The notes under the pieces are model-generated. The model saw nothing but the letters and a program-made list of their open reading frames with translations. It did no database searches and was not told the origin of the DNA. This document shows positions 35,622 through 47,100 of a stretch of 64,000 nucleotides of DNA, in pieces. The stretch is from Lojkania enalia. Its lineage: Eukaryota; Ascomycota; Dothideomycetes; Pleosporales. The stretch is from positions 17,612 through 81,611 of the forward strand of contig ML986747.1 in assembly GCA_010094045.1 (NCBI GenBank), written 5' to 3'. Each line of letters begins with the position of its first letter. Positions within the stretch are counted from its first letter, which is position 1. The position numbers and the translations under genes are program-made.

Positions 35622-35626
35622 CTAGA

Positions 35627-36150
35627 TCTTTAAATAGGAATTTTTAAATTAATTTTATATTAAAGCTAGTTATTAATATATTATTTAAAGCCTACGACTT
35701 AGTTATATATATTAAATATTAAATTCTATTAAGTTAGGATATCTCTTATTATAGATAGCTAGTATTTAAATAGTAGAGAGCCTTATAAAGTAATAGAACG
35801 CTTATAGTACTATAGTAATTAAATAATTACTTTATAAATAGCGCGAATCTAACTAGAAATTAGTATATAATAACTATAATAACTAACTATAATAAAAAGC
35901 TATACTTTATAAAGAGAATTTAGAATAGAAATCTATAACTAGATCTTATTTATATTATATTACTATAAAATTCCTCTATCTTCTATCTCTTTAGAGGGTA
36001 CAAACTTAAGATAGTAAATAATTTCCTAAATAATAAGATTAATAATATAAGTAAGATATAGAATTGTATTCTTCTTATAATTTTATTTAATACTATCTTT
36101 ACGTAGTTTCTCTTATATTATATATATAAGTATACTATTATTAGTAGTAT
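35627..36150 (-). pseudogene. hAT-family transposase remnant, N-terminal side
   Basis: This minus-strand frame meets the part ending at 9375 once Gypsy-alpha and one CTAGA are removed. A KINLKIPI-RS segment leads into NNKNTKVDFYNL on the other side of the insertion. Further upstream, a frame with YKALYYLNTS (about 35750-35800) and FLVRFALFIK (about 35840-35880) can be followed. These parts are not diagnostic alone. The hAT call depends on the C-terminal half at 8261-9375. Confidence 0.5.
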
Positions 36151-36259
36151 TATTATAGGTAGTTACTAGCAATTATTATTATATATTTATATTTAATAGA
36201 ATATATAGTACTTCTATTACTATAGAAGTACTAGTATAGCTTCCTCGAATAGGGATAAA

Positions 36260-36730
36260 ATTAAGTAGTCTCTTATAGAACTTCTAGTCCTAATTAATAT
36301 AGTACTCTTTTACTATAAGAAAACTAAGGTAGTTCTTTATAAACTAGGTATTAAACGCGATTAATATCTTTATACTTTAGCTAAGATTATATAAAAGAGA
36401 GAACTAAACTATTATAATCTTATACTTAAATAATCCTATAAAACTAAATCGGCTAATTAATATAGTATCTAGTTAGAGGAACTAAACGAATTATTAAAAG
36501 AATAGGTAATCTACTATTTAAAAAGACTAGTTATTATTAATAATAATACGAACTAGTTTATATTTAAAGGTACTAGTAGAGTATAATAGTATAATTAAAT
36601 ATTTATTATTAGGAGGCCTAGCTATAAATATATAGAACTTATTATATTTAGAAGCTAGAGTTCTTAGATAGGCCTAAGATCTAAGATAATTTATTAGATA
36701 CTTTATACTATTATAATTCTTATTTAAATA
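36260..36730 (+). pseudogene. Unidentified degraded reading frame
   Basis: A plus-strand frame of about 155 codons reads through if TAA/TAG are taken as Gln. It includes FYYKKTKVVLYKLGIKRDQY (about 36310-36365), LAKIIQKRE, LEELNELLKEQVIYYLKRL (about 36475-36530), and NQFIFKGTSRV (about 36551-36583). The hydrophilic, helix-rich composition is protein-like. I do not recognise a family. It could be a second gene of the hAT element or part of another transposon. 36150-36260 and 36731-36980 show nothing recognisable. Confidence 0.35.
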
Positions 36731-36980
36731 TATAAGTTAAAAGTTATAGTAATAATAGAATATAAATAGGTAACTATTTAGAAATTATATAGCTTTTCTA
36801 AATTATCTCTAGATCTTACTATAATAAGTAGCTAAATTCTACCTTAGTTTATTAAATATATTTAAAAGGTCCCAAACTTATAGTATTAATTTCTACTATA
36901 TTATTTAAATATTAATAAGCTCTATTACTTTCTATCTTTCTCTTTATTCTTTATCCGCGGATATATAATTAGCTAATAAG

Positions 36981-37259
36981 TATAATAATATAAAGAAATC
37001 GTTCTACGAAAAGCTTTATATATAACTTTATCCTAAAGCTTTTTACTTATCTTATTCTACCCCTAGTTCCACCTCTTTTCTTATCTATATATAATTATAT
37101 ACTTTCTTATAAATAGTTTTATAGTTTTTCTATATTCTTTTATATAAGGCTTATAAGTGTTAATAGAATTCCTAGGTTCCTAAACCCCTATATACTCTTA
37201 TATACCTCTAAGTAGATTTATACTATATTTAGATCTATTATCTTATCTATACTATTATA
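36981..37259 (+). repeat. G1 5' LTR, long form
   Basis: It starts TATAATAATATAAAG (from TGTAACAATGCAAAG) and ends TATTATA. ATAAG precedes it at 36976-36980; the partner duplication is outside the window. Like the G2 LTRs it has about 18 extra bases around 37015-37045, next to AAAGCTTT, relative to the G3 LTRs. Confidence 0.85.
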
Positions 37260-37599
37260 TTATATAGAAAGACTTAATACTACTAGTAATAGCCTCTTTA
37301 ATAATATTATATTAATTATTTATTTAATTGTATCTAAGTTTAAAATATACCTAATTTAGTTTAGATTATAATACTTATATACTATTATATTAAATTATTT
37401 AATTATTTAAATAGAATTTTAAAAACCTTCTATTAATTAAAGTTTTTAAGTTTAGAACTTCCTATCTTCTATAATTAGAATTATCTTTAGAAAAGCTATA
37501 TAGAATATACCTAGGTAGAAACTTAGAGACTACTAATAACCTATTAGAATTAGAGGTAACCGCTAATATCTAACTATAATTTACCTTCTAATTCCTATA

Positions 37600-39471
37600 A
37601 TATAAAGTACAAGCGAGCTAATTATCTAAACGAGCTGATTATAATACTAAAACCCTACTAAAATCGCTATAATTATACTTTATACTATTATATTATAACT
37701 AATAACTATAGAATTAATTTAGAAAGAAGCTAGAATATAGCTTATATTTTAAGCTTTTTAATAAAATATAATACTAACTATACGTCGCGTTATATTAATC
37801 TATAATATCTCCTAAAGTATACTTAGTATATAAAGGTAAGAAATAGCTCTATAACGCGATTACCAGCCTAATTTAATAAAGCTTAGTAAGACTAAGAAGT
37901 TGGTAATTATTTAGTATATACTAGATCTAAATATAAGAGAATTTCCGCTGCAGCTTACTACTATTTAAAATATAGCTAATTTACTGCTAGCTATACGCTC
38001 TACTAGCTAGATTAGAAAGAACTAGATAGAAAACTTTATTAAACGTACGCCTACGCTTAAGGTTAAATTTAATTAAAAGTACAACTATTTAAAAACTAAA
38101 TATAAGGATCCTAAGGTTATAGAAAACTAGTTCTACCTTATATAGAATATAAAGGCTAAAAATAGTATAATTAATAAAAATATATATAACTTCAATAAAT
38201 TAAACTTTATAATAGGCGTAAGATTAATAGAAATAGTAGTTATTAGCTTTAAGAGATAGAATCGACTAAAGCAGCTCTAATTAGGTAATCGCGAGTAGGC
38301 TACAGTTATCTAGGGTATTAACGCGATAGGATAGATAATACTACTTTTTATTATCTTTATAGGCATCTACTACCTCTCTATATAATATAAAGAAGATGAT
38401 ATTCTACTAACCTAGGCTATATAGGTTACTAATAACAGTTGGACGATAAATAATATTAGTATTAAATAGTTAAAGTACTTTAACGTATATATAAAAGATT
38501 ATACTATTAGTATATATTAATTACTAATTCTCGATAGCTATAAGAGCTATAACTTACTTGAATTTAGGTAGCTTTACGAGGAAAAGAATATTATTACTCT
38601 TTATATACTTCTATATTTGTTATACCTACTACAGCTATTAGATATAGATTGTTTCTCGCTTTTAAAGACTACGTACGGGCGCTAAGTCGAGTAGCTGATA
38701 TACGGTTATATTAACTATATTACAAAAATCGAGTTCTTACTCTATTTTAAAGTAGCTTTTAATATAGCAATTATAAAGAGTAATATTCTAAGTAGCTTTC
38801 GAGGTGCTAGTCTAATTCTATTTAATCTAGATATAGTACTATTAAAGCTTAAAGTTCGACTATATATACTAATACCCCCTTTAGTTGAAGATACCTTTTA
38901 GAAGTTAAAAATACTAAGTAATCCTATTAAATTTGAATTTTAATCTATATACGTTCGATTAAAAGTTTAAAAGTACCTAAATAGCTTACCTACTTTAATA
39001 GTAGAGGCGTTTAAATAGGTTATAAAGGGTGCTGTATATATAATATATAAAAACGTACTATTATATACTTAGGTTGCTAAGCTTTAAGCAGCTAATAAAG
39101 CTACTATATAACGTCGATCGTATAAAAGAAAGCGTGTATAAAAGGAAGGTAATCTAATAATTAAAGAAGGCGCTTAATTAACTACTCTAAAAGAGTTTAA
39201 CGCTTATATTAATAGGAAGAAGAGTAGAAAGAAGGCGCGTATTAATAGAGACTAGCCGACTTAAAGGCGCTGCAGGTAGTATAGCGAGGCTGGGCATAAC
39301 TCGCGGACGTATAAAAATGATGCTATAGATATAGAAGAATAGGCTACTATACTATATAGTATAATAGAATATAAGAAAGTATAATATTTTGCGAAAAGTA
39401 GTTGCGATTTTAGTATAGTTTTAGCATTATAATCAGCTCGCTTGGGTGATTAGCTCGCTTATACTATACGT
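37600..39471 (+). mobile_element. Pogo-D: pogo/Fot1-like DNA transposon in the G1 leader
   Basis: It is 1872 bp. The left end is heavily mutated (ATATAAAGTACAAGCGAGCT for ACGTACAGTACAAGCGAGCT); the right end CTATACGT is intact. It is flanked by TA at 37598-37599 and 39472-39473. The uninterrupted site in G3 (CTATGCTAGAACC near 57250) confirms the insertion point. Same orientation as pogo-B. Confidence 0.9.
37705..39370 (+). pseudogene. Pogo-D transposase remnant
   Basis: It is collinear with pogo-B. The C-terminal knuckle is best kept here: CR-YSEAGHNSRTYKNDAIDI near 39270-39330, with a GHN-RT core. The first catalytic region is changed (NFNKL near 38190 for NFDE). The third reads LLDIDC near 38640, with the Gly changed to Asp. 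Confidence 0.82.
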
Positions 39472-40080
39472 TACTAGAATTAATATATATATAAGTTATA
39501 GTAAGAGTAAACTTCTATCTATATATATAGAACAACTATTACCTTTTATAGAAAGCCCTATAATAGGTAGACCCCTCTCTATAGGGCTTATAGTAAAGAA
39601 CCTATCTAATTTAGAGGAAAATTAAAATAAACTAACCTATAAGAAATAAATCGCAATTTTATAAGAGGAAATTATATGCTTAATATAATAGAGAACTATT
39701 AGTTCTAATTAACCTCTATAAACTACTAAATTAGTACTAATAATATACTAAGAAACTTTTATAACTCCTTTAGTAAGAAACTTCTTAGCTACTCTTAAGT
39801 CTTCTTAAATCTATCTTACTAAATATACGCCTAAGATTAAAAATCTTATAAATAGTAGTAAACCTATATTTAAATAATAGTAAACTTTAATTCTAGACCA
39901 ACTTAAAATTAATATAGATTACTATTAGATAGAGTATATATATAGAGTATTAGTATAGAGATATACTTCTAGTACTATAAAAGAGTATCTAGAGCTAAAA
40001 TATCTAGCTAAATTAGACTAGTATTAGTTTAAGAATATTAAAGAAATAATTTTACTTCTATAATTATATTTTATTATAGA

Positions 40081-40358
40081 TATAATAGTATAGGTAAGAT
40101 AATAGGTCCGAATGCGGTACGAATCTACTTAGAGGTATATAGAAGTGTGTAGGGATTAGGGACCTAGGAATTCTATTAACACCTATAGGCCTTATACGAA
40201 AGGATATTAAAGAACTACCAAGCTACTTATAAGGGAGTATATAACTATATACGGAAGGGAAAAGGGGTAGAACCGGGGGTAGGATAAGATAAGTAAAAAG
40301 CTTTAGGATAAGATTGTATATAAAGCTTTTCGTAGAACGATTTCTTTGTATTATTATA
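40081..40358 (-). repeat. G2 3' LTR (278 bp, long form)
   Basis: It pairs with 52507-52784. The polypurine tract (seen here as CTACCCCCCTTCTTATAGG at 40359-40377) lies on its inner side, as expected for a minus-strand element. Confidence 0.9.
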
Positions 40359-40894
40359 CTACCCCCCTTCTTATAGGCTAATAGTCCCTATCTATACTGG
40401 TTCGGGAGGGAATTGGGGCTATTATAAATAGGTTCTAGTATAAAGAAATTTCTTTAAGGAGGTATTTACTAGTAAGAGCTAATACGCGTAGTTGCCTATA
40501 GAGATACATTTATTAACGTAATATTAAGTAAGGTTTTTTTTTTGCGGTAAGTGTAATTAACCTATATATCAGCTAGTAATTACTATTATAACGGTTTATT
40601 AATATTACAATTTCGTCGCGTATAGTAACAAGTATTTACTAGCTTTAGTATATTACCAGGTCGTTATTAACTAAGCTTTCTTAACTAAATAACAACTTCT
40701 ACTCCATATATATTATTATACGTCCTTAGAACCGTTAATTAATAAAGTATTATTAACGCCTTTTAGAAAAAATTAATTAATATACTACTCTACCTACCTT
40801 CTAGAGCCTCTTTAAAAGTCTTCTAGATTATCTACCTTTAGGCTATATACGCGCTCGCCCGTAGGTAGTATATAATATTTTTCTTTCAGTCTCT

Positions 40895-41440
40895 AAGATT
40901 AAAAAAATGCGAGTATTATACCTTATAAAATAAAAAGTACAACCCTATACAAATCGTATTTAATACTAGTAGGATAGTTACTACTAACGTACTTATAAAT
41001 CCCCTCCTACTATAAGGAGGAGTTTCTAGTCCTCCGGGGCTATCTTAAATTATAGACGGCGGCCTGATATATAGAAGATAAGAAGGATAAAAAGGTAGCC
41101 TTTAAGGCTATTTTAGAGTCCGCTTATAGTCTAGCGCTTATAGCTTAGGTTATAAAAAGTTAAGAAGATAGCCTTCTTACAGCTAGTATCTAAGTAGCTT
41201 CGTTCTACTAGAGTACTAAGTTACTCTATTAGGTTTCAGCTCTAAAGGCTCTAGTATCTAGCCTTTAGGCTGATATTACGGCGCTCTTAAGTAGCTAAGG
41301 ATAAGATAGGGGAGGTTTAAGGGGAGTCCGGAGGGAAGAAAGGGGAAGGAGGGTAGAAGAGAAGAGGACTAGAGAAGTATCTAATAACCTGCTATTAGAC
41401 CCTCCGGATTTTATAGAGGAGTAATTTCGGGCCTATACTT
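40895..41440 (+). pseudogene. G2 antisense reading frame (same as in G3), unknown function
   Basis: The frame is on the plus strand, opposite to G2 pol, between the chromodomain and the 3' LTR. With TAA/TAG read as Gln or Trp it gives YYKEEFLVLRG (about 41010-41045), KKVAFKAILESAYSLALIA (about 41090-41147), EDSLLTASI (about 41170), VASFY (about 41200), SALKALVSSL (about 41240-41270), then an Arg/Glu-rich tail. G3 has the same frame, with many differences silent or conservative. It starts further upstream, near a SYLILVG segment at 40950. No family is recognised. Confidence 0.5.
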
Positions 41441-41596
41441 TAGTTTTTAAAATCTACTACTTAACTCTTATACGCTATTATCTACTAGATAATCTATATT
41501 TTCTATACTATCTTTATATATCTTAATCTATTTAGTTAGAGCTCTTAGAGGTTTTAGGTAATTTAGATACTTATTATAAAAAGCTTTTAGCTTATA

Positions 41597-41798
41597 TGAG
41601 AAGGTCTGAGGATATAATAGGATCAGATACAATGAGAATCCATTATTATTAAAGCTAGAGAAAGAGAAGAGAAGGTATACGGTGGTAAGATACATATTAT
41701 TCGCTTGCTTTAGTCCAGGTAGGTGCAGGGTCGTATAAGGGCAACTGCTATTATAGCATCGCAGGAACGGGACCAAGCTATAGGCCAGGACCTTCACA
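41597..41798 (-). repeat. Gypsy-epsilon 3' LTR (202 bp)
   Basis: It differs from 46899-47100 at about 11 sites, all C/T or G/A by eye, without gaps. A polypurine tract lies directly inside it, seen on the plus strand as CCCCTCCTCCTCCTCCTCTT at 41805-41824. Confidence 0.92.
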
Positions 41799-41799
41799 A

Positions 41800-44700
41800 T
41801 ATTCCCCTCCTCCTCCTCCTCTTCCTCTGGTGCTGAGTCGTACGGACAAGTAGTTCTTCAGCAAAGTTCCGCCCCGTATCCCGTTCGAATTCTCCTAGAG
41901 CGATTGTATCTTCACAGTCGCTCTAGTCGTTCTATAAGGGTGTAGCATAACCAGTCCACTTACAAAGGAACTGCCGTTTTAGGCCGCCTCCCCTCTTACT
42001 AATCACTCGTACGTCTTGGATTTTCTCAAGCTCCTATTCATCTTCGTTTCCAACGCTAATTGGCGCTGGTTAATAGTCGTCCTGTATTTAACTTAGTAAC
42101 GGGTCTTGAGCGACAGGGCGAAGTAGCGTTATATAGAAGACGTTATAAATTCCTAATAGGGTGTCTAGTCGGTATATATTTCGTCCAACAGTCTTAATAA
42201 CCGTATATTGTTGATAGAGCTTATAGAGCTTCTTTTTCCTTGTAGGGTCCATCTTAATATTACGCATGTCAAGCTAAACTTTGTCCCCCAATTAGTATTA
42301 TAGTATAGGATCCCTCGTACGATTATAAATTTCTTGCTGCTACTGTTATACGTAGGCTATTATTACTTGCGCGAATTTGACATAGTCTTTTAGTTTACTA
42401 ACAATCTATTTTACTGCGTGAACAGGGTCTTTAGGCTACTCTATTAGTAGCTCCTCTTCTAGTTGTACAGACTCTCCCAAGTTCAGGTAATAGCTATAAA
42501 TAAGAAAGAATAGGCTAACTCCTGTAGAGGAAGTATCCCTAGTACTAACAGCAATCTAAACTAGTAGTAGCTATAGATCCTAGTCATTCTAGTAGTAGTT
42601 ATAATAGTAGCGGAGAAGCTCTTTAAGTAGCTGGTTTATGCGCTCTATACTTCCGTCAGTCTCTAGATAGTATACTGTCGATAGCCTTTACTTAATCTCA
42701 AGAATTTGGTAGACGCATGCCTATACGCCTTATATAAACTACTCTCCTCTATTAGAGACTATTACTTATAGAAGCCTATAATATACTACAAAATACTCGA
42801 TAAACTTATTAGCTAATATTTAGCTCTTAAGGTCTGGGATGGTAATAAAGAGTACTCCTTTACTTAAACGGTCCGTAATAATAAGAATATACTTATTACT
42901 ACGTGCGGTTCTCGGTAAGTTAATAATATAGTCTATTAAAATTTCTGACTATACCCTCTTAGGGATTAGAAGAGGATATAGTAGGCCTTTTTTTCTAGAA
43001 CGCTAAACTATATTCCTACTATAAGAGTAGTAATTTTATATAAAGCATTTAATGTCCGCCGCTATTCTAGGCTAAAAGTAGCACCGTAATATCAACCCGA
43101 TCGTAATATTCTTGCTAGAGTAGCTAGCTAAGTAAGAGTTGTAAGTCTCTTAGATTAGCTTCGTACGAAGTAACTCGCTCTTAGGAACCTAAGCGCGTTC
43201 TCTCCACATTAATCTATCTCCCAGGACTAAGAGGTTAGATAGGCTAATCCTAAGGTGACGGAGGGTTTCTAGAAGTATTCTCTCCCCTACTTTAGTAGTA
43301 TAGAGAAGTACAGTATACGTCTTGTCTTTTTCTTGGGCATCTTACTATAAGGTCTCTATTAGTATTCGCTGCTCCTCGTACGATATCTCAGTTATAGACT
43401 CCCCTCTATCTATAGATTCCTCCCCTAATACAGAGTCTTCCGGGGCAACTACCTCTACCTAATTATTAGGAGTATCTTTAGTACGCTGGTTTCTAGTTCG
43501 TATAGAAGCTGTATAAACTCTATCCTTAAAATCGGACGGTCTAAAGAGTTGGCTAATCCTTCCCTAGATCTGCTTATTATTAGCTTCTTTTAAGAGATCC
43601 TGATCGCGACGCGAGAGAGTATTAGCTAGGATATTAAGCTTGCCCGGCTTATATTTAAACTAGAAGTTAAACTGGGTAAGGAATACCGCCTACCTCGCCT
43701 AGCGCTTAAAGAGTCTCTATACCTTAGTAAAGTATTTTAGGTTATAGTAATCCGTACGAACTATAAAGTACGTAAGTAGTTTTAAGGACTTCTCCTATTC
43801 CTCAAGGCATCGTATAACTACTAGTAATTTCTTATTATAGATTGGGTAGTTATACTCTACAGGAAGTATTTACTTTAACATAAAAGCAATAGGTTATAGA
43901 ACTCCTTTATTATCGTATTACAGAAACGTGCCTCTAATATACCAGCTAGAGGTATTATACTCTAGAATCGTTTCCCTTTCGGGGTTATACTGGGCTAACA
44001 CTAGTACTCGTACGAAGCATCGCTTTAGGTGATTAAAGGTAGTAAGTACCTAATTATCGAGTTGAAACTATTTCTTCTCTTATTCCCTTCGGGTAAGAGC
44101 TGTTAGTAGAGCAACTACTTCAGAAAATTCTTTAATAAACTAGTGGTAGAAGTTTATAAAGCCTAAAAAGCTCTATATACCACGAACTAATATAGATACT
44201 TCTTAGTCTTAGATTACCTTAACTTTCTATAGGTCTATTTAGATACTCTTTTCCGCATTAATAATAAAGCCGAGATATTTCGTCGTACGGACCTTAAATT
44301 TGTACTTATTAATATTGAGTTAGAGGCCAGCATCTATCAGCTTTTAAAGGATTACTTTAACGTGGCGTTGATAGTCTTATAGGGAGCCGTCCGTGTATAT
44401 AAGAATATTATCTAAGTATACTAAGATAAAGTCGCCTAAATGCTCCTAGATTATATAATTAATATACTATTAGAAGGTACTTAGAGTATTTATAAGACTA
44501 AAGGGTGTAACTAGCTATTTATATAAACCGTAACGGGTTATAAATACTATCTTCTACTTATCTTCTTCTTTAATTCGGATCTTATTAAATATAGTAATAA
44601 TATTAAGTTTTATAAACTACTTAGCTCGACTAATTTAATTCAGCGTTTCCCGGATTAGAGGTAGAGGGTAGTAGTCTTTCTATATAATAGCGTTTAGGGC

Positions 44701-45600
44701 GTGGTAGTTAATATAGAAGCGGAAGCTACCCCCTAGTTTTCGTATAAACAGGACCGGTACTATAGTTAGAGAGTTGCTAACCCGAATAAATCCTTTATTA
44801 AGGAGCTCTATTAGGGTCTTCCGAAGGATAAGAAGCATCTCCCGTAACATTCTATATAAAGGACCTGAGGGGATCCTTAGAGGGCTTCTATCTTTCCCTT
44901 CCAGCTTAATTATATAGTCTACTCCTAGTCTTAAAGGTGGTAGCTTATCAGCTTCCTATTAATTAAAGGTATGGAGCTACTGCATATATTCCTTAGGGAG
45001 TTTTATATAAGGGTCCGTCTTCGGCTTATTTTCTAGAGCCTTCTAAATATCAGCTATACTAACGGTAAAAATGTGGGGTAACTTAGTAAGGGAATCTTAC
45101 GGGCGTCTCCTATAGCGTTTCGCCATAGTAGAGAAAGTATATACTAAGACTTAGGTAATATTAGCTGTGCGTTGCTACTTCTAAAGCTCCTAGTTTCGTA
45201 CAATTACCCCCGTTCTATAAATATATAGGATTTCCGTTTTTGGGTTAATAATTGCGTCCTTACTTTACCTCTATAGGCGTTCTAAGATTATACTATAATC
45301 TTCTTCTATCTTTAGAACTATGTAAATAAATACCCGACCTAGACCTACCTAACTCCTACCTACATCTAGTAAGTTAATAATAGCTACCTCTTTAATAATT
45401 CTAGCCGAGAAGTCGTTAAATAATAAGGCTGTTAATAGCGTTAGAAGGCGGAGGTATTCTAGTCCAGCCTTTTATATAATCCTTTTCTTAACTATTATAT
45501 ATAAGTTACAGCTATTATCTATTAAGGTAAGAAGGTTAAAAGTATTATTAAGTAGTGCGGGGGCTGTAAATAGAGTACTAGTCATCTAAAATCGATCAAA
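41800..45600 (-). pseudogene. Gypsy-epsilon pol (PR-RT-RNase H-IN-chromodomain-like end)
   Basis: The minus-strand frame is nearly continuous, with stops at Gln or Trp positions only. Protease-like TLIDNSCNLY lies near 45510. RT has RFYINYHALNAI (about 44695-44730; family RFCVDYRALN) and ILVYLDNILIYT (about 44395-44430; family YLDD, RIP-type Asp-to-Asn). RNase H is at about 43650-43990. The IN zinc region with ITIGLILRCYF is at about 43065-43100, and DRLSKGVLFI lies near 42855-42885. YYLETDGSIERINQLLKELL follows (about 42600-42660). A CKWTGYA-like chromodomain end (about 41930-41970) is followed by a basic RKRRRRRG tail encoded by the polypurine tract. Confidence 0.82.
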
Positions 45601-46829
45601 TTTATCTAGTACTTACTTATTCGCCTACTCTTTTTATAGCTCTAAGTACCGACTTCCGTTTAAAACAATACTTTTCCTGTTCTATCAGCTTAGGCTATAT
45701 CTCTGCATTCCTTATTATACTAAACAGGCTCTAGCGGTATCGTATAAGCCTAATTAAACCGTATACTACTCCTGGGCGGAGTATAGTAGCAGCTTTAAGT
45801 AAAGTAACCCCTATTTCCGCAGGTAAAATAGGTATTCTATTATTTCTAAGCCTTCAGCTCTTTCTCGGTAATATTCTTTATCTTCTCCGGTAGCTGAGGC
45901 CTTATATCTAGGCGCCGTACGAGTCCGCGATTAGCTGTTAGCGTCTAGTCTATAGTATTGTTGATAGCAGCTAATAGTTGTGGTTGCGGGAGTGGCGTAA
46001 GTGGCTGTCCCTAGCTTTCCCTTATCTAACTAGTCTTCCCCCTACCGAAGGACTATATGAAAGCGCCATCGAGTTTAGCTGCTTTAAGACGGTTATTAAG
46101 AATATAAAGTTTCCGTACGAAGGTCGTGTACAATGTAAGGTCTTCCTCGCTAACGCCGCTAATTATCAATTAGCGGAGCTCGGGACAAATCTTCCCTTCT
46201 AAATCTTGTATCTTAACTTGGTCTGGGTGAGAGTCGTACGATGCTTCTATGGAGAGACGATCGTATTCGACTAGGAACTCAACAAAGGTCTTATTACCTT
46301 GTCTTAGGGTTTTAAACTCGATCCCGGCTTGTTTCTAATAGTGGGGGTTATTATATCGTATATCTATGATTATCTAGAATTTGTTGTAGGTAAGGGTACC
46401 TATAGTAATACGTTTTTTATACGACTAAAGGTATATTCTAGCATCGCTCTTACAAAACGATGCTATATAGGCTACTACTATCGTATCTGTTAAGCCTATA
46501 AATAAACCGTCGATGCGGATCTTGGTCTTTATACTGCTTTTCCAAATAGGGTACGCTTTACGGTCTCCTTAGAACTTGTCTGGCTTGTTAAGTATAGCTT
46601 TCGTACGAATAGGCTTAGTAGTTGTTAATAGTGTGGTCGGCGAGATGCTCCCCTCAGGGGCTGAGTGCTTATTCAGTTGCTCCTCGAGCTTCCAATAAAG
46701 GCTTGTTCTTTCAAGTTGCCATTGCTGCTTTTCTTTCTCTAGGCATTCCAGCCTAGCTGCCATTTCAGCGAACTGTCTCTATACAGTCGCCATATCGAAT
46801 CCTTGTTCTACCAGTCCGTTTTGGTCCAT
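45600..46829 (-). pseudogene. Gypsy-epsilon gag
   Basis: A start codon at 46829-46827 gives MDQNGLVEQGFDMATV, one TAG at about 46781, then RQFAEMAARLECLEKEKQQ, a short coiled coil. The capsid part begins NKPDKF near 46570 (family KP..F.G) with an ISPTTLL linker before it. Further on, KPDKF is followed by YRLSMEASYDSHPD-like and KAAKLDGAFI-like segments (about 46060-46250). The C-terminal zinc-knuckle area near 45690-45740 is degraded. Only a handful of stops break the frame, so this is the best preserved protein in the window, though still broken. Confidence 0.75.
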
Positions 46830-46898
46830 AACTTCGTACGGTGGTAGGTCTACTTAGCAGTTAAGACAGAATCTGGTGCAGTATAAGCTTTAACAAAT

Positions 46899-47100
46899 TG
46901 AGAAGGTCTGAGGACACAATAGGATCAGACACAATAAGAATCCATTATTATTAAAGCTAGAGAAAGAGAAGAGAAGGTACACGGTAGTGAGATACATATT
47001 ATTCGCTTGCTTTAGTCCAGGCAGGTGCAGGGTCGTATAAGGGCAACTGCTATTATAGCATCGCAGGAACGGGACCGAGCTATAGGCTAGGACCTTTACA
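46899..47100 (-). repeat. Gypsy-epsilon 5' LTR (202 bp)
   Basis: It pairs with 41597-41798 and keeps CACA/CAGACACA words where the left copy has TATA/CAGATACA, so it is the less mutated of the two at several sites. Confidence 0.92.

Larger units (their letters stand above)
37260..40080 (+). pseudogene. G1 leader and gag, first part (split by pogo-D)
   Basis: It is collinear with G3 56915-57857. The leader runs 37260-37597 and 39474-about 39630. The gag frame then runs to 40080, where G2 is inserted in an ILLLQLYFII-like segment. The frame continues at 52790. Stops are TAA/TAG. Confidence 0.75.
41597..47100 (-). mobile_element. Gypsy-epsilon: youngest, least mutated Ty3/gypsy element, inside the G2 chromodomain
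   Basis: LTRs of 202 bp (41597-41798 and 46899-47100) start TGAGAAGGTCTGAGGA and end CC(T)TT(C/T)ACA. Comparison with G3 shows the empty site CTTATAAGGCG, giving a 4-bp TATA duplication (41593-41596 and 47101-47104). It reads on the minus strand with gag, PR, RT, RNase H, IN and a chromodomain-like end. It keeps far more CpA/TpG, ATG and GC than anything else in the window. The only gene-like open frames present come from it. Confidence 0.92.

Noticed and set aside
41528..41797. Open frame of 89 codons on the minus strand
   Set aside because: It is a chance fusion of the Gypsy-epsilon 3' LTR with the tail of the G2 chromodomain. Only its last part (KLKAFYNKY...) is real pol remnant.
45978..46202. 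Open frame of 74 codons on the plus strand
   Set aside because: It lies antisense to Gypsy-epsilon gag, whose minus-strand frame is readable on both sides. No independent motif.
46569..46763. Open frame of 64 codons on the minus strand as a separate gene
   Set aside because: It is the part of Gypsy-epsilon gag after the in-frame TAG; the true start is at 46829.
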